24,773 nucleotides of DNA from positions 1 through 24,773 of the forward strand of contig JAAYII010000131.1 in the NCBI GenBank assembly GCA_012523535.1. Direction: 5' to 3'. The DNA is from Peptococcaceae bacterium (GTDB lineage Bacteria > Bacillota > Desulfitobacteriia > Desulfitobacteriales > Syntrophobotulaceae). Below the pieces are notes generated by a model. It was given only the letters and a program-made list of their open reading frames with translations. It was not told the origin of the DNA and did no database searches. Numbering within the stretch: the stretch's first letter is position 1; each line of letters begins with the position of its first letter. Positions 16,656 through 24,195 of this stretch are shown here, in pieces. The translations under genes and the position numbers were made by a program.

Positions 16656-17741
16656 TTATCTTTTATATTTCTCCGTTAATTCCAAAGATTTATTGAGATA
16701 AGCTTGAGCGTCAAATCCGCCTTTTGAATTTTGTTGAACCCAAGTTTGAGCGTATTGGTCTGCAATAGCCTTAAATTCAGCAATTGCTTCGGGTGATGGA
16801 TTGACAATTTCTACGTTTTTGGTTGCTTCCATAATAGCTTTTTTGGATTCTTCTGCTGCTTCATAGAAAATATTACCGAATTCAATCGAGCCCTGACGGC
16901 CTGTTGTCTCGGTCAGAACATCTTTATACTCCTGCGGCAGGCTTTCCCATTTTTCCTTGTTCATGCCAAGAATGAAGACACCTTCATAAATGGGCATACC
17001 TTCCATGTAGTATCTTAGCTGTTCATAAAGTTTAAAAGCTTCGATACCCTGCCATTCCCAAGATGTACCGTCTATATTGCCTTTTTGAAGGGCATCATAG
17101 GCATCTCCGGCTGCAACCACTTCAGGCGAAGCACCCCAGAGCTTCATGACTTCTGTCATAGCACCTGCAGGACAACGCAGTTTCATGCCTTTGATATCGG
17201 CGAGGGTATTAATAGGCTTTTTCGTTGTAGAAATAAAGTTTACAGGGTTTCCATACATTGTGAGGAGATGAACCTTGGAATCAATTTCCTGTTGCAACTC
17301 AGGTGTGGGCTCATAAAGATCCCAGAGCACTTCGGCAGTCTGAGCCGGATGAGTTGGGCCGTTCATCGGCAGTGCGACGACTTCAGTCAAAGAAAATTGT
17401 CCCGGGAAGAACATGGTGTAAAGCCAACCGATATCGGCTGTACCATCCATGACAAAGTTCAGTGCTTCAGGTCCGGGGGCAAGTGAACCGCTGCCGAAGA
17501 GCTTAATGGTCAGGCCACCGTTTGTTTTTTCGCTGACCTCATCGGCCCAGGCTTGCATTGCCTGTGCAATACGAGAAGTGACAGGGTCGTGGAGGGTTAA
17601 TGAAAGTTGAATCTTGGGAAGATCTCCTCCTGCTGCACCTCCGTTGTCAGTGCCCTTTCCGCCTGAACCACCGCAACCGGGCAGGACCAGTGCAGTAACC
17701 AAGAGCAGAACAAGCACCAGTACAAAAGACTTTTTCCTCAT
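16656..17741 (-). CDS. dctP: TRAP transporter substrate-binding lipoprotein (DctP family)
   Basis: A 361-residue secreted binding protein. The signal peptide (basic MRKK, hydrophobic core, lipobox VLPGC with C23) predicts a lipoprotein anchored outside the cytoplasmic membrane. A Gly/Asp linker precedes the DctP domain, which contains FGSGSLAPGPEALNFVMDG, the Arg-bearing IKGMKLRCPAG (the Arg normally clamps the substrate carboxylate) and EWQGIEAFKLYEQ. It captures an organic acid and delivers it to DctQM; the exact ligand is not readable. ATG 17741 follows AGGAGAGG. First gene of the operon behind a near-consensus promoter. Confidence 0.9.
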   Translation of the reverse strand: MRKKSFVLVLVLLLVTALVLPGCGGSGGKGTDNGGAAGGDLPKIQLSLTLHDPVTSRIAQAMQAWADEVSEKTNGGLTIKLFGSGSLAPGPEALNFVMDGTADIGWLYTMFFPGQFSLTEVVALPMNGPTHPAQTAEVLWDLYEPTPELQQEIDSKVHLLTMYGNPVNFISTTKKPINTLADIKGMKLRCPAGAMTEVMKLWGASPEVVAAGDAYDALQKGNIDGTSWEWQGIEAFKLYEQLRYYMEGMPIYEGVFILGMNKEKWESLPQEYKDVLTETTGRQGSIEFGNIFYEAAEESKKAIMEATKNVEIVNPSPEAIAEFKAIADQYAQTWVQQNSKGGFDAQAYLNKSLELTEKYKR

Positions 17742-17770
17742 TTTTTTCCTCTCCTATTTTTTTGTTTTAT

Positions 17771-17798
17771 ATTATATATTAACGGATTGCTCCGTCAA
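17771..17798 (-). promoter_or_regulatory. Promoter of the dctPMQ operon with an overlapping palindrome
   Basis: On the minus strand TTGACG (17798-17793) and a perfect TATAAT (17776-17771) are 16 bases apart, 30 bases before the dctP ATG. The palindrome ACGGA-TTGC-TCCGT (17782-17795) covers the -35 edge and the spacer and could be an operator. The stretch 17800-18096 holds no gene; a long AT-rich segment and an imperfect hairpin (CGGCCT near 18006 with AGGCCG near 18045) are all that was seen. Confidence 0.7.
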
Positions 17799-18096
17799 TA
17801 ACCACATTAATATTAACTATATTTATATTTAGACAGAAACAATTTTAATATTACCCTTAATCGAAAAAAAATAAAATACTCTAAAAAGCATATTCTTAGC
17901 TGAAACACAGTATAAATATACTTCAACGCCATCTAATAAGTCAATATAACATTTTAGTAAATTGTAAGCATTATATCCTTGGTTTAAGTTATTTTTTAAA
18001 AAAAGCGGCCTCTGGCTTCAGGGTTCAAAAAATTATAAATTTTAAGGCCGTTTATCTGTTCTTAATTTCGCTAAAGTTTAATCTCCACCCCGCCAA

Positions 18097-18213
18097 TTAA
18101 ATCTCCTTCATCCTGGGCAAATAATCTAGTAGCTTAAAGCGTTCTGCCAAATAGTCGGCATATTGGTCGGCATATTCGGCATCAAAATAGGGACGATAAC
18201 GTTGGACGGTCTT
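18097..18213 (-). pseudogene. C-terminal remnant of an unidentified gene
   Basis: Between in-frame stops the minus strand encodes 38 protein-like codons, KTVQRYRPYFDAEYADQYAD followed by YLAERFKLLDYLPRMKEI and TAA. Composition and the in-frame 12-base tandem repeat (18153-18176, encoding YAD-x twice) suggest former coding DNA. There is no start codon or ribosome site, and a terminator (18251-18286) separates it from the gene upstream. I do not recognise the family. Confidence 0.35.
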
Positions 18214-18250
18214 TTAAAACCCCTTTATTAAAGATTGTTATTAGTAAAAG

Positions 18251-18286
18251 CAAAAAGACCCTGGAACATTTTTTGCCCGCAGGGTC
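18251..18286 (-). terminator. Terminator of the radical SAM gene
   Basis: GACCCTG (18257-18263) pairs with CAGGGTC (18280-18286) across a 16-base loop; the minus strand continues TTTTTGCTTTT. It lies 41 bases after the stop at 18327. Confidence 0.8.
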
Positions 18287-18326
18287 CAATTAAACCTTAT
18301 TGTTTACGTCCTTAAGCCAAACTCTT

Positions 18327-19457
18327 TTAAACGAACTTTTTAATAATCTCGTCGCATATTTGGTCAATATTGCTTTCGTTAATATTGAATCTACTGATAA
18401 TACTCTCAACTTCTCTTCTTTGAAAAGGATTGTTTAGATCATCAAGATAGAACATCCTGCCGGTCCTTCTGCCAATCCTAAAGATCATTTGTTCCCTGGG
18501 ATCAAGGGCTAAAAACTTTTCAATAATTCCAATCATTTTTTCCTTATCCTCGGGAAGCTTGCCTTCGACTTCTTGGAGCAAGTTGATCATGTGATCACTT
18601 ACCACATAACTGGTAACGCCTTCAAGATTCTTAATCAAATATAATATTTCTTTCACCATATCTATATCATTCGTTCTGGTGAAAAGTCCGTTTTGATAAT
18701 CAGCATACAACTCTATTCTTTGCCGCATGGCAAATGTTCTAATCCTTATAAAATCCGGATTAATCTGATTGAGAGCGTCGGCCGTTTCAACGGCGTTCTC
18801 ATAGGAATACTCTTTACCACCAATTCCGGGCATAAAATACTCGGACAATTCAATGCCCGCCCTTTTTACCCTTTGCCCGGCAATAATATGCTTTTCTTTA
18901 TCAACACCCTTTTTAATCAATTCCAGGATCTTGGTACTGCCTGTTTCCATCCCGACATGAATTCTGTTTAGCCCCGCTGCGGCCAACGCTTGCATATTTT
19001 CATCACTTATCTTGGCCAGAGTTTGAGACCTACCATAGGTTGTTATTCTCTCAATATTGGGGAAATTTTTCCGGAGGTATTCAAGTATTTTGACTACATC
19101 TTCCGCTTTCATAACCAGGCTATTTGCATCTTGCAAGAAGACAGATTTCATCCCATTTGCATACCATTCATTAGCCATGTATAAAGCCTGATCATCCTGG
19201 TATTTTTTCCAATCCAAAACTTGTATTTGCCCGTTGTTGCCGCTTAATTGATCAGTCCATTTCTTAATTTGGTCGATATCTTTCAAAACATGTTCGACAG
19301 GCCGAACGCTAAATTTTTTTCCTTTATACAAATAACAAAACTTGCAACGGTTCCACGGACAATTTCTGGTCAGTCTGAGCAATAAGCTCCTAGCTTCACT
19401 TGGCGGTCTAATCGGGCCTATTTCATAACCGTTATACTCTTCAAGGTTTTTCACCAC
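18327..19457 (-). CDS. Radical SAM protein with CX4CX2C cluster motif
   Basis: A 376-residue protein. RNCPWNRCKFCYLYKG places the three cluster cysteines at C33, C38 and C41, i.e. CX4CX2C instead of the canonical CX3CX2C; this is an Elp3/MiaB-like radical SAM architecture (B3/4 family, COG1032-like). Further Elp3/HemN-like radical SAM features are MQALAAAGLNRIHVGMETGS (the GxE-type SAM-contact strand), KRAGIELSEYFMPGIGG and FIRIRTFAMR. No cobalamin-binding or TRAM domain is attached, and the C-terminal 100 residues are helical. The start is GTG 19457 (next codon also GTG) after GAGAGGTGG. It is monocistronic with its own promoter and terminator. Biochemical role unknown. Confidence 0.85.
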   Translation of the reverse strand: MVKNLEEYNGYEIGPIRPPSEARSLLLRLTRNCPWNRCKFCYLYKGKKFSVRPVEHVLKDIDQIKKWTDQLSGNNGQIQVLDWKKYQDDQALYMANEWYANGMKSVFLQDANSLVMKAEDVVKILEYLRKNFPNIERITTYGRSQTLAKISDENMQALAAAGLNRIHVGMETGSTKILELIKKGVDKEKHIIAGQRVKRAGIELSEYFMPGIGGKEYSYENAVETADALNQINPDFIRIRTFAMRQRIELYADYQNGLFTRTNDIDMVKEILYLIKNLEGVTSYVVSDHMINLLQEVEGKLPEDKEKMIGIIEKFLALDPREQMIFRIGRRTGRMFYLDDLNNPFQRREVESIISRFNINESNIDQICDEIIKKFV

Positions 19458-19504
19458 TTTTCCCCACCACCTCTCTTTGTTTATCTAGAAAAACGATTCA
19501 TTTC

Positions 19505-19533
19505 ATTATATATCACTCGCGCTTACATGACAA
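19505..19533 (-). promoter_or_regulatory. Near-consensus promoter of the radical SAM gene
   Basis: On the minus strand TTGTCA (19533-19528) and a perfect TATAAT (19510-19505) are 17 bases apart, about 48 bases before the GTG start. The -35 overlaps the T-run of the terminator of the gene upstream. Confidence 0.75.
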
Positions 19534-19560
19534 AAAACAAGGCAGCACTAGCCTCCCTTA
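19532..19560 (-). terminator. Probable terminator of the DUF1285-like gene
   Basis: A short AGGC/GCCT stem (with a G-T wobble) and 7-base loop is followed on the minus strand by TTGTTTTTTG. The stem is short, but the T-run and the position 41 bases after the stop at 19601 support it. Confidence 0.5.
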
Positions 19561-19600
19561 TCCCGCTTTATACCTTTATCTTAATATCTCTTTATTCTTT

Positions 19601-20041
19601 CTATATATTTAAATCTATTACCGGCCATTCAACACCGCCATAATTGATAAAATATTGGCCGTTACGCTCTATGGCATTCCTACATAATTCGTTATAAGCT
19701 GCGCGAGACAACTTGGTATCTGCCGGCCAAATAAGTGAAATGTAGGGAATATTGTTTTTAATAATCATATTACCCTGGGGTAAAGGCAATTCTCGCCCGT
19801 CATAAAGCAAGATCATAGGTTGCCCGTTTTGTTCGGTTACTGATTTAACGTAAAAAGGAGCATCCTCCACTTCTACCGGGTACCACTCGTTTTGCCAGAC
19901 AATATAATATTGATTATCGCTTTCCTTTCTTAGATGCGAAGCAAAAAATTTGACAATATCCATTCTTGTCATTAGCACTCCATCTGCATACCACTGACCG
20001 TCTTTATCAATAAATAGCTTGGGGGCAGGTAAATATTCCAA
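19601..20041 (-). CDS. DUF1285-like protein
   Basis: A 146-residue soluble protein with no signal peptide or membrane segment. The pattern LFIDKDGQWYADGVLMTRMDIVKFFASHLRK, NQYYIVWQNEWYPVEVEDAPFYV (both quoted in part) with W, R, F and the VEVEDAPF block resembles DUF1285 (PF06938), a small beta-rich family best known from Proteobacteria. The C-terminal half (about 80-146) diverges from what I recall of that family. The start is TTG 20041, backed by AAAGGAGG seven bases upstream; there is no competing ATG. The stop is TAG with an in-frame TAA two codons later. It has its own promoter. Function unknown. Confidence 0.65.
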   Translation of the reverse strand: MEYLPAPKLFIDKDGQWYADGVLMTRMDIVKFFASHLRKESDNQYYIVWQNEWYPVEVEDAPFYVKSVTEQNGQPMILLYDGRELPLPQGNMIIKNNIPYISLIWPADTKLSRAAYNELCRNAIERNGQYFINYGGVEWPVIDLNI

Positions 20042-20110
20042 GACAAAGCCTCCTTTAACCTTAAATTTTAGCTCATCATTAGAATAACAGCTTCGCTTTT
20101 CCGATTACTG

Positions 20111-20138
20111 TTTATACTATTATTTCATCTTTTTTCAA
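20111..20138 (-). promoter_or_regulatory. Promoter of the DUF1285-like gene
   Basis: On the minus strand TTGAAA (20138-20133) and TATAAA (20116-20111) are 16 bases apart, 5 of 6 matches each. The start codon lies about 70 bases downstream. Confidence 0.6.
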
Positions 20139-20181
20139 TAAAATACCTGCTAAAAAATTTCCGGAGTTGTCAATAAAACGT

Positions 20182-21416
20182 CTAATTCAGCCTCAAACGT
20201 TTACTGGTGACCTGATACAATACACCTACCACCGCCAGCAGGAAACCGGATACCAAGAGAATGGAACCAATAGAAATCACATTAGCCAAAGGGCCAAATA
20301 ACAGTATGGCCACCGGCATAGCGCTGCCGGTAACGATTTGTACCAGGGAAAATACCCTTCCCATCATGGCCGGTTCTACATTTTCCTGAATCAATACCGT
20401 TTGCACGGTGGCGATAATCGGCATAAAAAATCCGGCGGAGCCCATAATCAGCAAATATACAATAAAACCACCTACAATACCCAGCAAAGCAAAAGTAACG
20501 CTGAACCCCATCAGGCAAATGGCTGTTGTTAGTATTTTATCTTGAAATGTTCCTTTTAAGGAGACAAATATCCCGCCCAATAAAGAACCAATTGTCCAGA
20601 CCATCTCATTGGCAGTCAAACGCCAAACATCGCCACCGAAACTGCGCTCCACCAATAATGGGGTTAATATGGCAGCCGGGGTAACAAGGAAAAAAGAAAT
20701 CCCGAAAAAAATTAAAATAAGCTTTAAGAGCTATTATTAAGAGTGTACTTCACTCCCCGCCTCAATTCGGTAAAAACCTTAGCCTGGTCTGTACGATGCA
20801 CTTTCTCAACGGAAATAAAACTAAGAACGCCTATGGCTATGGAAGCGGTAAACACATCCAGCATAAATGCCCAAGCGATACCCAAAAAGCCAAGCACAAT
20901 TCCGCCCACAGCAGGAGATAGCAACATTAATATAGAATTCAAAGTTTGATTAATACCCTGGACCTCGGTTAGCTTCTCCATTGGCACTATTTGCGGGAAC
21001 AGAGCATTGACAGCCGGAGTTTGAATTCCTGCTCCGAATGAACGAATCAGGGAAACTAGCAACAACAATTCTATTCTTTGATAGCCTAGCCAGAAAGTAA
21101 TAGCCAAAGCAAGGATGGCCAGGGCAATAAAGCTGTCGGAGAGCATGATAAGATATTTCCGGTTATAGCGATCAGCCCAGACGCCGGCCCACAGAGAAAT
21201 CAGAACCTGAGGCAATAAGGAGCAGATAGTAAAAAGCGTTATCCATTTACCGGAAGAGGTTTCCAGAGTAATATACCAGATAATCGCGAAACTGACCACG
21301 GAGGAGCCAAAAAGAGTTATATTTTGGCTCACCAAGAATAGGGCAATCTTCCCCCAAGAAAAACTGTTATCAGGCAATTTCTCGCACATCACATTATCCT
21401 TACCAAAATCTAGCAA
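20182..21416 (-). pseudogene. MFS transporter (MFS_3 / EntS-like), broken by a one-base frameshift
   Basis: Two minus-strand frames together give an ordinary 12-helix MFS exporter of about 410 residues. The first (21416-20724) covers six helices, with AGVWADRYNRKYLIMLSDS as the A-motif loop and QTPAVNALFPQIVP typical of the MFS_3 group. The second (from about 20730 to 20182) continues with LKLILIFFGISFFLVTPAA, then ERSFGGDVWRLTANEM and six helices. At 20724-20730 the sequence TCTTAAAG puts TAA in frame 1; one more T (TCTTTAAAG) would restore a continuous LNNSSLKLIL reading. So a single T appears lost from a short run. The start is TTG 21416 after GGAGG, or ATG 21389 after AAGGAT. It may be a true pseudogene or a sequencing error. 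Confidence 0.82.
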
Positions 21417-21437
21417 AAGAGGCCTCCAGTTTCTTAT

Positions 21438-21466
21438 TTGTAAAAAAATTCGCTTTAGAATTTAAA
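21438..21466 (+). promoter_or_regulatory. Possible sirtuin promoter
   Basis: TTGTAA (21438-21443) and TTTAAA (21461-21466) are 17 bases apart in the 76-base divergent gap. The -10 is weak; GCGAGGAGG follows and precedes the sirtuin ATG. Confidence 0.35.
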
Positions 21467-21492
21467 TAAAGAATTCAGCGAGGAGGTTTATT

Positions 21493-22284
21493 ATGGAAGA
21501 GCTTATTGAAAAAACAGCTCAGCACCTGGCTAAAAGCCAATACGCGGTGGCGTTAACCGGAGCCGGGATTTCCACAGAGTCTGGTATCCCCGACTATCGG
21601 GGACCAAACGGCGTATGGGTTAAAAACCCGGAAGAGGAAAGAAAAGCTTATCTAATCTATGATTTGTTCCGGAGAAATCCTGAAGCCTACTGGCAAGAAA
21701 ATTTGGAAAATCCTCGCTTTAAAGGGATGCTGGAAATGAAGCCCAACCCTGGTCATTATGCCTTGGTTGAGCTTGAAGAAATGGGTATTCTAAAAGCTAT
21801 TGTAACTCAAAACATTGACAACCTGCATGCTAAAGCCGGTTCACGCAAGGTCTTGGATTATCACGGCAATCTTGCCAAATTAAGATGTGAAAACTGCCAA
21901 AACCGTTATCCCGTGGAGGAATTTGATTTAAAGAAAATCATTTATCAAGAAAGAAAAATCCCTCTGTGCCGGAACTGCGGCTATCCTCTAAAATCCGATG
22001 TAGTTTATTTTGGGGAGCCCATTCCTGAAGATGTAGCCTCCTTAAGTCTGGAAGAAGCTCAGAAATGCGATGTAATGTTAATCTGTGGGACTTCAGCCAC
22101 TGTTTATCCCTTTGCCAGCCTGCCTTTTTCAGCCAGGAACAGGCCCGGGGTTATCATCATTGAAGTTAACGCCGAATCCACCCCCCTGACCAGAAATAAA
22201 ATCTCCAATTATTTGATCAAGGGTAAAACCGGTGAAATATTACCGCAAATAGTTAAAAGAGTAAAAGAATTGAAAAAGAATTAA
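21493..22284 (+). CDS. cobB: NAD-dependent protein deacetylase, sirtuin family
   Basis: A 263-residue Sir2 protein that removes acyl groups from lysine using NAD. GAGISTESGIPDYRG (23-37) and TQNID (105-109) bind NAD, HGN has the catalytic H124, and the zinc site is C132/C135 and C159/C162 (CENC and CRNC). VYFGEPIP and CGTSATVYPFASLP complete the Rossmann fold. The tyrosine and arginine typical of desuccinylase sirtuins are not apparent in the 60-75 region, so deacetylase activity is more likely than SIRT5-like activity. ATG 21493 follows GAGGAGG. It converges with tyrS, whose stop is only 2 bases away, with no terminator between them. Confidence 0.93.
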   Translation: MEELIEKTAQHLAKSQYAVALTGAGISTESGIPDYRGPNGVWVKNPEEERKAYLIYDLFRRNPEAYWQENLENPRFKGMLEMKPNPGHYALVELEEMGILKAIVTQNIDNLHAKAGSRKVLDYHGNLAKLRCENCQNRYPVEEFDLKKIIYQERKIPLCRNCGYPLKSDVVYFGEPIPEDVASLSLEEAQKCDVMLICGTSATVYPFASLPFSARNRPGVIIIEVNAESTPLTRNKISNYLIKGKTGEILPQIVKRVKELKKN

Positions 22285-22285
22285 C

Positions 22286-23509
22286 CTATTCCAATAAAGC
22301 TTTATGATATGTTTTCTTGCCTTTACGAATTTTAACGCCCTGTTTTAATTGCTCGGAAGTAACAGTAAGTTCCGTGGATAGAACTTTTTCATCATTTACA
22401 AGCACTCCCCCCTGTTCAATCAAACGTCTGGCTTCTCTCTTGGAGGGAGCTAACCCACAAGCGATCATTAAATCCACAATACCAATAACTCCCTCAGCCA
22501 GTTGCTCCAGGGAAATTATCGTGGTCGGCATGTTGGAATCATCTGAACCTTCTACAAAGAGGGCGTGAGAAGCATTCAAGGCTTTTTTTGCTTCCTCTTC
22601 ACCATGAACCATTTTGGTCAGTTCATAAGCCAAAATTTCCTTGGCCTTATTTAACTGGCTGCCTTCCCATATTTCCATCTCCTTAATCTGTTCCAGCGGC
22701 AAGAAGGTAAGCATCCGCAAGCATTTAATAACGTCGGCATCGGCAACATTTCGCCAATACTGGAAAAACTCAAAGGGAGAAGTTTTGTTGGGGTCAAGCC
22801 AAACAGCGCCCTTAGCGGTTTTTCCCATTTTTTGACCTTCAGAGTTCATAAGCAAGTTTATAGTCATAGCATAAGCATCTTTCCCCAATTTACGGCGAAT
22901 TAATTCTGTCCCGCCCAGCATATTGGACCATTGGTCATCACCGCCGAACTGCATATTACAGCCATAGTTTTTATACAGATAATAAAAGTCATAGGACTGC
23001 ATGATCATATAATTAAACTCCAAGAAAGAAAGCCCTTTCTCCATTCTCTGCTTATAGCATTCGGCCCGCAGCATGTTGTTCACTGAGAAATGAGGACCTA
23101 CTTCCCGTAGTAATTCAATGTAATTTAGTTTTAATAGCCAGTCTGCATTATTAACCATAATGGCTTTGCCTTCGCCGAACTCAATAAATCTTTCCATCTG
23201 TTTTTTAAAACACTCACTGTTATACTCAATGGTTTCAGGTGTCATCATGGATCGCATATCTGTACGGCCGGAGGGATCACCTATATAAGCCGTCCCTCCT
23301 CCTATAAGGACTATAGGTCTATTTCCTGCCATCTGCAAACGTTTCATCAGGCATAGAGCCATAAAATGACCAACATGCAAAGAATCAGCCGTGGGATCAA
23401 AGCCTATATAAAATGTTGCTTTGCCGTTATTGACAAGTTCTTTAATTTCTTTTTCATCAGTAACTTGAGCAATAAGTCCTCTGGCCATTAATTCATCATA
23501 AATAGTCAT
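22286..23509 (-). CDS. tyrS: Tyrosyl-tRNA synthetase
   Basis: A 407-residue class I aminoacyl-tRNA synthetase that charges tRNA-Tyr. HVGH (45-48) is the HIGH motif and KMGKT (227-231) the KMSKS motif. YIGFDPTADSLHVGH and MQFGGDDQW form the tyrosine pocket. A C-terminal S4 RNA-binding domain follows (about 341-400, SKREARRLIEQGGVLVNDE). The length fits the shorter TyrS type. Two ATGs are in frame: 23515 sits one base after GGGGT, while 23509 has AAAGGGG at 7 bases, so 23509 is chosen. No T-box sequence is present upstream, unlike many Firmicute tyrS genes. Confidence 0.93.
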   Translation of the reverse strand: MTIYDELMARGLIAQVTDEKEIKELVNNGKATFYIGFDPTADSLHVGHFMALCLMKRLQMAGNRPIVLIGGGTAYIGDPSGRTDMRSMMTPETIEYNSECFKKQMERFIEFGEGKAIMVNNADWLLKLNYIELLREVGPHFSVNNMLRAECYKQRMEKGLSFLEFNYMIMQSYDFYYLYKNYGCNMQFGGDDQWSNMLGGTELIRRKLGKDAYAMTINLLMNSEGQKMGKTAKGAVWLDPNKTSPFEFFQYWRNVADADVIKCLRMLTFLPLEQIKEMEIWEGSQLNKAKEILAYELTKMVHGEEEAKKALNASHALFVEGSDDSNMPTTIISLEQLAEGVIGIVDLMIACGLAPSKREARRLIEQGGVLVNDEKVLSTELTVTSEQLKQGVKIRKGKKTYHKALLE

Positions 23510-23556
23510 ATTCATACCCCTTTACAAGTATATTTCTGATAAAAATACAAAAAATA

Positions 23557-23585
23557 GATATATTTTGTTCTAAAAATCAGGACAA
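23557..23585 (-). promoter_or_regulatory. Possible tyrS promoter
   Basis: On the minus strand TTGTCC (23585-23580) and TATATC (23562-23557) are 17 bases apart, each 4 of 6 matches, about 48 bases before the ATG. Confidence 0.35.
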
Positions 23586-23728
23586 AAACTCCTCTTTCGG
23601 AAAAGCCAATTGTTCGCGTCTAATGTTTTAACATACCAAAAGATGCTATGAACCTATCTTCATTAAAGAATCGAAACGGATTTTGACTTGGAATATATGA
23701 TTATCATTTGAAAATTTAAAAAGATAAT

Positions 23729-23753
23729 CCCTTTCCTAATAACTGGGAAAGGG
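23729..23753 (-). terminator. Hairpin upstream of tyrS, terminator-like on the minus strand
   Basis: CCCTTTCC (23729-23736) pairs with GGAAAGGG (23746-23753), an 8-bp stem with a 9-base loop. On the minus strand ATTATCTTTTT follows. Nothing recognisable lies directly upstream, so it may end the decayed OYE transcript or belong to a long tyrS leader. Confidence 0.5.
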
Positions 23754-23833
23754 TCAAATCTTTCTTATTCCACTTGAATTTGTTATGTTTAATTGAAACC
23801 CTCTCTTTTCCTGCCCATTTTTCCTAATGTACT

Positions 23834-23870
23834 ATTTATAATATTATAAATCAAGTAACTTTACAAGTTA
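23834..23870. repeat. Two adjacent palindromes in a non-coding stretch
   Basis: ATTTATAATATTATAAAT (23834-23851) is an 18-bp perfect palindrome made only of A and T. TAACTT-TAC-AAGTTA (23856-23870) is a second perfect inverted repeat. They lie in a gene-free stretch between tyrS and the OYE remnant. Confidence 0.5.
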
Positions 23871-23916
23871 TTCAGAGGGTGAAGATGTTACTTTCAAAAG
23901 AACCAAAACGCAAAGA

Positions 23917-23942
23917 AGCCGCTGCCATTATGGTCAGCGGCT
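23917..23942 (-). terminator. Terminator after the OYE remnant
   Basis: AGCCGCTG-CCA pairs with TGGTCAGCGGCT, 11 pairs with one bulged base; the minus strand continues TCTTTGCGTTTTGG. It begins 17 bases after the remnant's stop at 23959, showing that the lost gene's end is still in place. Confidence 0.75.
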
Positions 23943-23958
23943 ACATTATTAAACTCGA

Positions 23959-24122
23959 CTAAATATGAAGTGCTGCCTGGAAAGCCTGATTAACTGCCGT
24001 CCCAATTGTTCCGACCTTGTAACAATCTCCAACTATATAAACACTGGTTTCCGTAGCACAATGCGAAGCTCTTCTACCTTATTTGTTCTCGGACTCATAC
24101 CCATCGCCAGTAACACCGTATG
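23959..24122 (-). pseudogene. C-terminal remnant of an Old-Yellow-Enzyme / 2,4-dienoyl-CoA reductase-type flavoprotein
   Basis: The minus strand reads TVLLAMGMSPRTNKVEELR in one frame (about 24119-24063), then, after a frameshift near 24040-24060, TSVYIVGDCYKVGTIGTAVN and QAFQAALHI in another, ending with TAG at 23961-23959. This is the closing part of the FAD/NAD domain of FadH-like NADH:flavin reductases: the LAMG strand, then VYxxGDC and an A-x-x-x-AF/G-A helix. Everything upstream of about 24122 is missing; the MATE remnant follows. Two lesions (truncation and frameshift) make a working gene unlikely. Confidence 0.6.
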
Positions 24123-24195
24123 CTATTTCCACCGGCATAAAAAATGAGAAAATTTTTTTGGAGCAACTAAGGCCCGGGTTGAAAAAATCCGATTG

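Noticed and set aside
18153..18176. Microsatellite or CRISPR-like repeat
   Set aside because: Only two 12-base units without spacers, lying inside a protein-like frame.
23510..23760. T-box riboswitch before tyrS
   Set aside because: The conserved T-box antiterminator core was not found on the minus strand, and the only hairpin is far upstream without specifier-loop features.
23885..23959. Small plus-strand gene (25 codons) with a GAGGG-like site
   Set aside because: It runs through the terminator stem of the opposite strand and its composition follows the hairpin; no independent support.
23965..24147. Plus-strand 60-codon frame
   Set aside because: It is the complement of the OYE remnant and has no ribosome site or family resemblance.
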